A DNA stretch of 64,000 nucleotides from Exobasidium rhododendri (Eukaryota; Basidiomycota; Exobasidiomycetes; Exobasidiales; Exobasidiaceae). Position 1 is the stretch's first letter. Each line of letters begins with the position of its first letter. Position numbers and translations under genes: made by a program. The notes beneath the pieces are model-generated. The model ran no database searches and was not told where the DNA came from. It saw nothing but the letters and a program-made list of their open reading frames with translations. The DNA is taken from assembly GCA_026210745.1 (NCBI GenBank), contig CP110631.1, forward strand, positions 2,976,001 through 3,040,000, in the 5' to 3' direction. Of this stretch, positions 54,211-64,000 are shown in pieces.

Positions 54211-57200
54211 TCAGTGCATCATTTGGTGCCCAAGTCCCACTGCCCCATCGCTGTTGCTGGATCCTGCACTGCGGAACCAGGAATCCCAAGCTGCAAAATC
54301 TAGAGGCCCACCTGGCATCTCATCGAGCGAAAGCGGGTCTACGACCGCGTTGTTACCGTTGGATCCAAAGTGGGCGGTGGCTGAAGCGGTGGGATTATTG
54401 CTGCTATGGCCCATAGTTCCAAATGTGGATGTCGAATTCGCTTGCATCTCGTTGACGTTGCCACTCTGATGTTCGCCACTTCCAAGACCGCCCAGGAAGG
54501 CTTGAGAGGGAAGAACGTATTGACCCTCGATAGTATAACCGCCGTTGTGGAAGGTGTTCATGTTGGGAAGTGCGTTGGAGTTCATTGTGTTTGTCATTGC
54601 ATTCAGCCAGGCGGCGTCATTGAGGGCAAAGGAAGAGGACGACTGAGCTCCATTGCCTGCGTCTGTCGCGATCGTCTTGTTGGGGTTGATTACACTGATG
54701 TCGCTGAAGGAAAGACGAGTACTTGCGTTGTACGGGTATTGTTGTTGATTGTTGCCTTGTTCGTTTGTTTGAACGGGTATCATGGTGAGTAGTCTAGAGC
54801 CCCTTCGATTCACAGGCCGCCCTTCGGCGTCGGTATACACATCGCCTGCAACGTAGGTCAAGTCAGCTGCAGCAGGTGAGCCGACGCTGGACGGTGGGGC
54901 CTTTTGCGTGGAGGGAAGACTGGCCATCATTGCGTTGCCCAGCATGCCATCGTTGATAGGTTGCCAGCCTCCATTGGATTCGTCATCTGTTCGAACCAAA
55001 GCAGGCACTCTATTACCGTTTTCGATCTCCTGCAAGATGATTGTACCTCGCGGTAGATCGTCCAAGACGAAGTGAGGGTTCTGTGCAACATACACGCCTC
55101 CACCCGGTCTTGATTGATCTTGCTTGAAGACGATCCCACGCACGGTATCCGCTGTTCTTCGATTGGTGACGCCTGCTGTTGGGTTCAGGTTGCCCGTATT
55201 GGTTCCATGAGCGTATGCACCCATTCCAGAGTCATACAACATGCTGATGACTTCCGCAGTCTTAGCCCTCATCGACAGTTCTTCGCTGGAGCTTTCTTCC
55301 CCTTGCCTCTTGAATCGTGTCACGCAGACTTTTGCCCTCTTCAGGGAAGCCAGGGCGAGATGGTCTCCTCTGCGAATCCAGGCGTGATACTGCACCGTTG
55401 TGCAGAAGACCAGTCCATAAGAAACGAATTGAAAGGTGTCCAGATAGAAGTCGTTCAGATCGACCCATTCGATAGACTCTCTTGTGTACCTGATGAGACT
55501 GGTCATCCGTTCGATTGTCAGTGAAAAGCTGAGATGCTTTGGACAATTGTACGATATCCTCATAAAGACTCGAAACAGTAGGTGCAACAAACAAGCAAAC
55601 AAGACGTGCAGGATGCCAGCAGGGGCAGAGGATTCGGTAGCGCCTTTGAATTGTAGCATCGTCGGCAGCATCTCTTTCCAGCGATCAATGTCGTTCAGCA
55701 GTCCGACCATGTCTTCGTCCGTCGTCTTCATTAAGCCAGTCGGACTGTACACTGTCTTCATCACCCTGCCAAACAGAATGCTCAGCTTCAGCATCTCCGT
55801 ATTGAAGGCAAATGGTCGATCTGTCGTGGGATCCGAGGGAACGTCGGTGGAGTAGCGCAGTATCTCGTGTGGCGAAGGCAGCCGGACGTCGCAATCAGTC
55901 AAGTCGATTCCGAGCGGGTGACCCAACGAGACCGACATGCAGCGATCTGCAGTCACACAACAGCCCCAAATCCTTCTCTTTTGTTCGAGAAAGAAAGCAT
56001 CGTCATCCAGGTCGTCTCGACCAGAGGCATCCCGATGAAGTCCCAAGTCCTGCGCCATGCGAATGGCTGCCCCGACACGATTCCAACATCTCGTTCCACC
56101 CTGCACAGCAGTGTTGCCATGCAGATCGCTGTGCAGACTCATGATCAAAAGCGCCTTTACTGTAAGATTGCTTGAGTTACTCAGCAAGTCCATATGTCGA
56201 AAGAGACTATTCAGTGAGCTTTTGACTGCCGTCAAGACTTCTTTGGGAACATCTCGGCTTAACGCTGCCACTCCGCAGATAGCATAGAGTAGCAATGGCG
56301 GTGGTGGCGAAAGATGCAAGAATTCACTCTTTGTGACGATCGGAAACAAGAAGCCAATCTTCTCAAAGTAGGTGTTCACCAGCTTCTCCGCCACATCCCC
56401 GGCCAATCTACCTCGAACTGATTCAGGAATACGAAGACTTTCCAAAGTGTCGGCGTCTTCATCGTCCTCGCCTTCTTCGCCTTTGACGAAAGAGGCATGC
56501 CCTTTGGGAGGCTTGTGAAATTTGATGATACCATCTCCAGAAGCTCCCACCTCGAAAGTTTGATTGTGCTTTAAGTCATGCTGTTCGATTGCTGCACCAG
56601 GAACAAATGCAGTCGAATGAACAACGTATGCAATCGAAGTTGGTCCAAGCACTCGCGTGTCCGGTGGGGGTGGAGTGTCGGAGCCCATCTTCGTCGTCTT
56701 GGACTTCGACGAGACTGATGCAGAAGCCGAACCCTTCGGGCTCGCATTCACATCGTTCCTTGCAAAATCCTGCTCCCGGCTACTGGAAGGAGTGGTCGTG
56801 CTACTACCTGATTCTGGCCGACGTCGAGGCCACTCTTGCGAGGCACTGATCTGATTTGTTTGGGCGTCCAAGTACGAAGAAGTCGTCGTCGTCGTGGTGA
56901 CAGAAGAATCCTGTGTAGAGTGGAACGAGTGGGATGGCATCATAGAGGGAGCCCTGAAGGGCGATGAGCTCATGAAGGAGACTGCAGGGGGATGCAGGCG
57001 AGACACGGACCCTGATCTGGTGTTGATGTCACTAGATGCGGCCGACGCAGCGGCAGCAGCTGCCGCCGTTGCCAGCTCCTCTGCCTCTCTCTCCCTCTTT
57101 TTCTTGAATCGAGTTTCAGTGATTGGCAGGAAAAAGGTACAATCTAATGGAGGGAGGCAAGCAATTTTGTCGTAAGCAAGCAGAGCTTGAGTAAGCATCA

Positions 57201-57772
57201 TATCAATTCGGTGCGCACTCACCAAAACCGTACTGCTTGCAATGCGCACAGGTCAAGCCTCCGTTTCCATTATTGACGTTTCCAGTGATTGGACCTCCAT
57301 CATCAATCACGTCACATCGAATCTTTTTCCTTCTGCACGAATCGCATGCTCTCTGCGTTTTGATCCGACGCACCTTGTCAGCTTGCTGACTGGCAGACTT
57401 CTTGTGATTCGATGATGTGTTTTTGTCGCCATTGTTTGGCGAATTGCAACTACCATCTGATTTTGCTCCGATACTGCTTTGATGCTTATGTGATTGCACT
57501 AAAGGTGACGTGGTGGTAGTAGTCGAAGCTTCGCTCGGTGAACCCTTTCTCTTCTTTGAGTCCGCCGAAGAGCTATCCGAAGCTGCAGGAAGTGCCATCA
57601 TGGCCTTGTATTGTTTGTGAACGCCTGGCTCTTCTGTTGAAATAGCGCTTGCCAAGGACTCCCCTGATTTGTTTCGATTATGTTTCTTTTCTTGGAAGAA
57701 TGATGACGTGGACGTGTGGCTGGTGTCACTACTAGAAGATTGCGAGTGTGAGATGATGCCCGAATTCGACAT
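54211..57772 (-). CDS. Zn2Cys6 fungal-type transcription factor
   Basis: Exons are 57772-57223 and 57143-54211 (1160 aa). The binuclear zinc cluster spans about residues 142-186: QRACDSCRRKKIRCD, a longer-than-usual Gly/Asn loop, then CAHCKQYGFDC, where the intron falls just before the sixth Cys and splicing restores the C-x2-C-x6-C spacing. A basic linker (TRFKKKREREAEEL) and an Ala run follow. A fungal-specific regulatory domain (from about residue 430) shows NTYFEKIGFLFPIV, LLLYAICGVAALSRDVP, CWNRVGAAIRMAQDLGLHRD, KRRIWGCCVTADRCMSVSLG and GIDLTDCDVRLP. This pattern resembles the XlnR-like group of regulators, but the target genes cannot be read from the sequence. The C-terminus is Asn/Gln/Ser-rich. 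Confidence 0.9.
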
Positions 57773-57866
57773 GACTCGTCCAAGCGTAGGACCTCCTCTC
57801 TACTTTATCGCCTAGTCTCACCCCAACAGACTGATGGTGGTAAGCAAGGATGACTCTGCAGTGCAG

Positions 57867-58096
57867 CTAATCAATTTTCTCAACTTCACGGGACGGGAAA
57901 AAGTGCCGAGAGTGTGTCTTGGAGACTAGGGCGATGCTTTTGGCATGTGTCCGTACCGCTTCGATTGCGATGGGTAGAAACTCGCGAAAGCACTCCAAAT
58001 TGTGTAAATTTCGAATGTCCTCGAAAGCTGAGTCCGGTAGCGCGGGAAAAGGAGTAGAGGTGTAGACGATGTCGGGCGTGTCTGGCCCAAAGTAAG
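57867..58096 (-). CDS. Probable last exon of a small unknown gene
   Basis: A minus-strand frame ending at 57867 reads YFGPDTPDIVYTSTPFPALP, then EDIRNLHNLECFREFLPIAI, and ends SREVEKID. It is not low-complexity and looks coding, but has no ATG. A good acceptor (CCCTCCTTAG) ends at 58097. Upstream, at about 58290, lies another strong acceptor (TTTTGATTTCAG) followed by a frame reading STHGTGFSDIEITPPFHSP, which may be the preceding exon; I could not join the two in phase with a clear donor. I do not recognise the protein. Confidence 0.4.
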
Positions 58097-59210
58097 CTAA
58101 GGAGGGTAAAGATCGAGCAAACAAGATTGACGGGAGAAGGGGGTGAATTTCAAGGAGCGAACACGAACCCTATTCGCCTGCTATGTATGGCGAAGGGAAG
58201 AAAGGTGTGAAGCAGAGGGTGTGAGGAGAATGGAAAGGTGGAGTGATCTCAATGTCAGAGAAGCCCGTACCGTGTGTTGAACCTGAAATCAAAATAAAAA
58301 GAAGAGGTTCAGATAAAGAGAGAAAAAGAAAAAAGATATGAAAGAGAGGCAAAAAGGGTAAAAATAGAATTACAAATCTGTCGTTTTTCCCCCCCCCCTT
58401 TTTCCCTTTACGGGGGAGGGCAGGAGTGTTCCTGTCTTCGATTGATTGACTGCATTAGGTACCGAAACCGGACTTTCCCCTGCTTGGACTTCATGTCTAG
58501 ATGCTTTTTCTTCTCTTTGGCACAGAACATCCGTCGATAAGATCATATGAGAAATTGTGGCATTGTTGTATCATCAAAGTGCTCCCTCGTACGTAAGGGT
58601 GAAGATGTGTACGTCTCACTTGCACTGCCTTTCTCACTCCTACACGAGAAGATCTTCCTCCCTGACCTCTCCTGGTGCACCTATCCTCTCCCTCCCTCTC
58701 TCTGTCTCCAGCAATCCAGGCACGCCTACTTGCCACAGTCCTGTATAATGGAAGGAGAATTAAGGAATTAAAATGAACGAGGCGTACAAACGGGACGGGA
58801 TGTGACTAGTGGTGGCATGAAGATTCTATTCTTGTGCACATTTGGCTGGACATCTATTGGTGCGCTGGTGTATCAGATTAGGTACTGTACTATCGACGGA
58901 GCATGTTTCGGTGATTGCTGATGAAGTCAGAAACAACAATGTCGGTGTTCGGAATTAATCGCTCGCATTTCCAGATACACTGCTATCATCGCCCTTTGAA
59001 TTCTGTGTGGACGTCAAGATTCCAGAAGCGGCATCTCGGCATCTGTCTAACCCTAACTCTGCTTAACCCTAACCCTACGATCAGCGACTCTTACATTTTG
59101 GCCAGTGCGTCTACAACTTGAGAGAGCAGTGGGAGGGAAGGCTGGCAATCGTACACATTTTACAGGCCATGGGAGTAGGCAGAGCAATGTGAGGCTAAGA
59201 ATGGCTGCTA
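58097..59210. other. Intergenic region with homopolymer and telomere-like tract
   Basis: About 1.1 kb lies upstream of the small putative exon and downstream of CWF19. It holds a C10 run at 58389-58398, pyrimidine/purine tracts around 58300-58345 that may be an intron 3' end, and the telomere-like tract listed separately. A minus-strand ATG at 58546 opens a frame that could be a first exon of the small gene. Confidence 0.45.
59047..59077. repeat. Short interstitial telomere-like repeat (CCCTAA units)
   Basis: The plus strand reads CTAACCCTAAC, a 6-nt break, then TTAACCCTAACCCTAC, matching the common fungal telomere unit TTAGGG on the opposite strand in three to four degenerate copies. It lies about 130 bp beyond the CWF19 stop codon. 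Confidence 0.75.
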
Positions 59211-61847
59211 CTACTGTCCGATCATGGCAGTCCAATCAAATTTTTTCCAGACCTCTTGGAAGCTCGTCAACTGTGCCGCTTGCTCTGCATCTTGTAATCG
59301 TCTTGGCTTTCTCCATCTTCTAGGCTCCAGCTCGAGCAGATTACCGATGATCTCAGCAGCAAACCAAGTGGGGAAATCGCCTCCGCCTTTGGACGATTGT
59401 GTCATCTCGAATCCATAGTCATCACCACCTCCGCCTGCTGCTCCTCCATCGAACCCATCGCCATCTTCGATCACATGGCCGTATCCCTTCTCGCCCTTGT
59501 AGTCCCACTGCACCATAAAGTAAGGCAATTGGGGCACCATTGCTTTCCTGAACGTTCTCGAAGGAGAGAAGTCTATTAGCTTCTTATTCTGACTCCATTC
59601 ATCTCCAATCGTCACGATAGACTGCTTGAAGTAGGCAGGCAGTTGTTGGAATAAGTCGTGGTCAATTGGGACAGCTTCGATGACGGTGTGTCTTTGCTGT
59701 TTGATAGACGTGACAGTCTCGTAAAAGACGACGCCTTGTTTCCGAGAAGCTGCCGTCTGCATCAGACACTTCATGAAGTTCTTCATCTCTTCCCAGTCAT
59801 CGTCATCAGCTTCTAGCGTGCTGACGTAGTGCTGCATTGGTACTATCACGCAATGACCAAGTGTCAGTGGCTCATGCTGGGGAAGTGCAAGGTAGGTCCT
59901 GGTCCCGCTACTTATCACTGTAGCTCGAGGAGGTCGAGCACCCTCCTCTTGCCAACAAAATCGACAGCTATCTAGGGCTTTCTTTGTTTTGGCAAAATCT
60001 GTTTTTGTCCAAAACTTGTCAGCCATTCCCGCACAAACATCATTTACTCCACCGCCCTACTCACCTTGAATGGCAAATTGCCGCTTCATTGCGTCCGACT
60101 TTATCTTCTTCCTCGCCAGTCTCTCCACGTTGTCATCCATGTAGTCGATATTGTCTTTGAAAGCCTGATCGCTGGTGATACGGCTAGCCATTTCCACGTC
60201 CACATTCTTCTGATCTGCACTACCAGCTCCAAACCTTTCCTGTCGGACCAAATCAGCCAAACTTTGTTCATCGTCATCAGCATTATAACGCAAGACCTCG
60301 CCAGTCTTGGCATCCCGACTTTCGAATTTTTGATTCTTCTTCCTCTTGTTGCCGGGCAAGCTGCTTTGATCGTCTTCCTCTTGGCTCTTGCCGACGTCGT
60401 ACAGTCGGCCTCTCGCATCGAGTGTAGGCAGTACCTGGATATGACTTTCTGTACCCGATCCTTCCCCACCTACATGGTGACTAGCAACCGACTTGAAATC
60501 GTTGTCACTTCCACTTCCGGCTCTTGCACTCTCGTTCATTAATCGAGCGCGTAAGTCGGCAGCGTCAACGGCTCCCATCATTTCCGCTCTCAAGACCTTA
60601 GCAGATAATTTGTTCAGAGCCGCGGCAGTCAGGGGTGGATTCGAGTTGCTTGCGTCGGACTGAGAGGCAGAGATTGCCTGAGAGAGCGTTGGCGGATGTG
60701 GCCCGCTGTGTTCCTTACCCATGGATTCTCGCAATTTCGAATCAGCTCGATTCAGCGTAGGAGTAAAGACGTTTGGGATGGGAGTGGTATCGCTACTTCC
60801 CTTGAACGCCGACGACCGCTTCGCTTGTGCCACTTGCAGAGCTTGAGGAGTTGAGGGCGTTGATAGCTCGCCTGGTCTGCGAAAGCTCTGTCTAGAGGTG
60901 GATTGTGACGGAGGTCTACTAGCTCCCAAGGACGACCTGTTTGATCCCCCATCTCTACGTCTTTCACCACCACCACCACCGCCTCTGCCATGGTCATCCA
61001 GGTACTGCCTTTCGATTCTCGCCTCATTGAAAGCTTCAAAAGATCCATAGCGTTCTACGGCGACCTCTGACACATCTCTGCCCTCATCTTCGGCTGCTTC
61101 GTATACCCTTCGTAGCTTCATCATCCTCCACTGATGACCCGGTCCACCTGGCTTATTTGCTTCGATCACAGTCTTTTCGTAGTCATCAATGTGCTTGCCT
61201 TGAGCAAACTGAGAGTTGATCTCCTTTGAAGATACCTGCAGTTGATCGGGATTCGGTCTGTCCTGATCTTCCTTTGGTGCCTTGGGTCGACTGTATGTTC
61301 CCAAGTCAGTGAAGTAATCGGGTGCGGGCTCGCCTGAGGTCGGATTTGCCGAGTCAGTGAGCATCCAGTCATCTCGCACCAACGAGCTGACTGTGAAAGG
61401 CTCCTGTGGCAGTGGAGCAGTAGAAGCGCCACTTGTAGTATTTGGATGTGATTGCAGGTTCAGGCTCTCCGACGTTGGAATGTTGGCTGCCGCATGCACA
61501 GCTCTCACCGAGTCGTTCTTCACACCTCTGTGTCCGGCTTCTACCCTTGAAGATGCCTCACCTGAAGCGTCTTTGTGTGACCTCTTATGCTTATGCTTAT
61601 CCCTACTTTCTTCCCCCTTCTCATATCTCTTTCTCGAGCGTCTTTCTTCGTCAGTCTCCTCTCTGTGTCTGTTGTGTTCATGCCGACGGCGATGTGACGA
61701 AGAAGGTGATCGAGAGCGACTCCTTCGATGCCTGTCGCTCCTGTGATCTCGGTGTCGTTGCGCCTCATCATGCCGGGAAGAATGGTGCGGCTTGTGTCGA
61801 TGCTCCCTGTCGCTACCCTCTCCTTCGACACTCTTGTGTTGTGTCAT
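59211..61847 (-). CDS. CWF19: CWF19-like spliceosome-associated protein
   Basis: CWF19 family proteins join late spliceosomes and are linked to lariat debranching through a HIT-like fold. Exons are 61847-60065 and 59998-59211 (856 aa). The N-terminus is an Arg/Ser/His/Glu-rich tract (HRRRHEHNRHREETDEE). The mid region carries DYFTDLGTYSRPKAPKED and LADLVRQERFGAG, conserved in the family. The C-terminal CwfJ domains read DSCRFCWQEE, RPPRATVISSGTRTYLALP, GHCVIVPMQHYVSTLEADDD, EEMKNFMKCLMQ, GVVFYETV, and then KLIDFSPSRTFRKAMVPQLP, YFMVQWDY and GYGHVIED. The intron (66 nt) contains GCTGAC, a fitting branch site. The ATG at 61847 is preferred over an in-frame GTG nine codons upstream. Confidence 0.92.
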
Positions 61848-62038
61848 GGCACTGTGGTCGGAAAGAAAGGTCACACAGACTAGGAGAAAAGCGCCAAAAC
61901 TCTGTGATTAGAGGTGGAGGCAAAAATAGACGCGAGGAGAATGAGGTGAGATGGTCTTGGGCATTGAATTTAGAGTACAGATGACGAAGGTACATGGAGG
62001 AAGGAAGGAACACACGCTCACAGTGTCAAAAAGTACAG

Positions 62039-64000
62039 TCAGTCCCTCTGCGACCCTGCGACCCGAAGAGCAGTTCCGACAAACTGGGAGAGAAGCAGTC
62101 TCGTTAGTCCGTGACGTAGTAGTGACGCAGAGGAGGACCGCATGGACAGACTCACCGTGCTGTTGACCTTGCTTGCGAAGCGCAGCGAACAGAGCGATTC
62201 GTTCAAGTGCTCCGCCAAGGGTGACAAGGCAAGGAGCATGAGTCTGTTTGGGAGAAAGACGGCGGGCATCATGAGCGAGAAATGGTATGCGGAGCACGCT
62301 CGACAGCTACGCACGTCTTTGAATTCCCGCCTAAGCTGTGTTTGAGAAGCCAGGTCAGGGTGGAATTGCGGTAGGGAACATGGCCACCTGGTTGCAGTTT
62401 CAGTTGCTGAAGCGCATTGACGACATCGGCTAGACTGCTCAAGCTCTTGTTGATGCACTGCGCTTCCTTTAGTCTGATAGGGTTGGCGCCGCTGCCACTG
62501 TTGCTCAACCTTTCTGAACCGGCCAAGTCTACCAAGTTCAGAACGGCATCACAACTCTCCATCGTGGTGGCGTTGCGCCCTCGGACACGAACGGTGAAGA
62601 TGCTGTGGGACCGCGAAGATCTCTCGTTCATCAGTGTCGATGCAGTCTGTCGTCGGGCTGTCGCTTTGACGAGCAGTGTCAAGACTTGTGCTGGACTGTG
62701 TAGTGGTACTGGGAGGCACTGCGAGGTAAGCGCACACACTCTTCTTCCACTCCATGCTCTGCTACATCGTCGATTCATATGCTCACCCGTAGTCGCATCG
62801 GTGACGGTAGTGCGCCCCTTTTCATGCTTGATCTCGTGCTTAGCATCCGGAGCAGATGTGCCGAGAAGGTCGATGACAGTCTCGTTGTACTGGGAAACGA
62901 GGGTGCAGAAGGGGCGTTAGGTGAAAATTCATGTAGTGGGACATCATTCAGTGTTGTGCTCACGATCTCGAGCATCTGTCCCTCGAATGTGTACTGCCAG
63001 CCCTTGCTTCGGAGCTCCTTTGACGATCCCCAAAGCATCTGAACTGCTCGAGGGATGAGACCCGCCTGCTCGTTCGCGTTGACACCTGCATCGAGGAGGC
63101 GATCCGTTGGAGGCCCTTCCATGGTGTGTGTCTTGCCCGACCCAGTCTGACCGTAGGCAAAGATGCAGGTCTGAAAGGGTGATGGCGAGGGGAAAAAAAG
63201 TGTAAGCAAGCAAGTCCTACACATGCACGTTCTACAACGATCAAGCGAGACACACTCACATTATAGCCATCCAACACACTCTGCGTCAAGTGAGCCACTT
63301 CTTCAAATACATCCGACTGGGTCGAAGCGGGGGTAAAGATGCGATCGAATGTGAATTGATGAGTTCTCATCGTCACTGATCCCGTCGCATTCTCTCCCGT
63401 AGCCAACACTTCAATCTGAGTAGCTTCGCGCCCGTTTGGATATCGAATAGAGGCCATGGCAGTCGTCCCATTCACGGCGTCGATGGCAATACCGGGTCGA
63501 ACTCGAACAAAGACCCGAATATTGCCCCTCAACTCTTGCAGTTCGTTGTGAACTTTGCGACGGAGTGTCTCTGCTTCTCGAAGATGAGTCTCAAGTTGTC
63601 GATTATGGTCCAGTACGGTTCTCTTCTCTTCTTTGAGCTGTGCTACCTGCGATTGAAGCTCAGAAACGTCGCCCTCCAGACTACCAATCTGCGTACGAAG
63701 TGCACATAGGGTGGCCTCCATTGTGAGGTGGAAAGTCGACTGCTGGCTCAAAGTACTCTGTAGATAGCATTAGTCATGGGGAGGGATGCTCTGCTCTCGG
63801 GGGAAGAGTGTATATGCGTGAGTCTCACCTTGAGCGCTGACACTGTCGTTCTCTCCCCTTCTAGCAATTCCAGCAAGTGCTCCCTCTCGGCATCGTATTT
63901 TTGCTTGACCCTTCGCATTTCCTCCTCTCCCATCCAGGTTGAAGCTTCGGTGCTGTGACTCTGGCCCGCTACTCGCCGCTGCTCCTGTAGATCCTGCTCA
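62039..64000 (-). CDS. C-terminal-motor kinesin (kinesin-14, Kar3/KlpA-like), 5' end beyond the window
   Basis: Seven full exons and one partial are seen: 64000-63829 (partial), 63757-63260, 63170-62964, 62889-62787, 62708-62315, 62243-62156 and 62083-62039; all phases agree. A coiled coil (DVSELQSQVAQLKEEKRTV) leads into the kinesin-14 neck ELQELRGNIRVFVRVRP. The motor has CIFAYGQTGSGKTHTMEG (P-loop), EIYNETVIDLL, NERSSRSHSIFTV (switch I), VDLAGSERLSNSG (switch II), CINKSLSSLADVV, PYRNSTLTWLL and LCSLRFASKVNST, and ends shortly after in FVGTALRVAGSQRD. A motor at the C-terminus implies minus-end-directed movement, as known for Kar3-type kinesins in spindle and nuclear fusion. Confidence 0.93.

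Overview
The window looks like nuclear DNA of a compact, intron-poor fungal genome. A basidiomycete is most likely, perhaps of the smut lineage (Ustilaginomycotina), but that placement is inference from style rather than a marker gene. Supporting signs are short introns (about 66-116 nt, mostly GTGAGT-type donors), long Ser/Pro- and acid-rich proteins, a fungal CAD protein (URA2) with a dead dihydroorotase-like domain, Zn2Cys6 and MIA40 proteins, and intergenic gaps often of 200-600 bp. I see no transposon, LTR element, virus-like element, CRISPR array or rRNA gene.

Layout. 1-8300: the 5' part of an acidic unknown gene, an intron-bearing tRNA (probably Val-CAC), a dynein light intermediate chain (minus) and, head to head with it, the mRNA export factor SAC3 (plus). 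8300-22300: three large minus-strand genes, namely a mitochondrial PPR protein, an inositol polyphosphate 5-phosphatase with a heavily interrupted catalytic domain, and a 1.5-kilo-residue low-complexity protein of unknown role. 23600-27500: a double-hotdog acyl-CoA thioesterase (minus) sharing a 263-bp promoter region with a glyoxalase/VOC-like protein (plus). 27500-33000: DBP4 helicase, MIA40, and Elongin A divergent from MIA40. 33100-39000: RNA polymerase I subunit RPA135 divergent from MET2. 39700-44300: an unknown Gln/Ser-rich gene and a PB1-like protein whose C-terminal half resembles a retropepsin fold. 44800-53600: ATP4 and URA2, again divergent. 54200-64000: a Zn2Cys6 transcription factor, a probable small unknown gene, a short interstitial telomere-like tract, the splicing factor CWF19, and a C-terminal-motor kinesin (kinesin-14) that runs off the right edge.

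Most genes are housekeeping. Recurrent themes are ribosome production (RPA135, DBP4), mRNA processing, elongation and export (CWF19, Elongin A, SAC3), microtubule motors (dynein LIC, kinesin-14) and mitochondrial function (PPR, MIA40, ATP4). Five gene pairs are head to head with short shared upstream regions. Exon borders were set by eye from splice signals and from matching conserved protein motifs across the junctions; reading phase was checked arithmetically for each multi-exon model. The best candidates for something undescribed are the PB1/retropepsin-like protein (42930-44284), the repeat-motif protein at 17798-22315, and the small orphan exon at 57867-58096. No obviously new multi-gene system was found.
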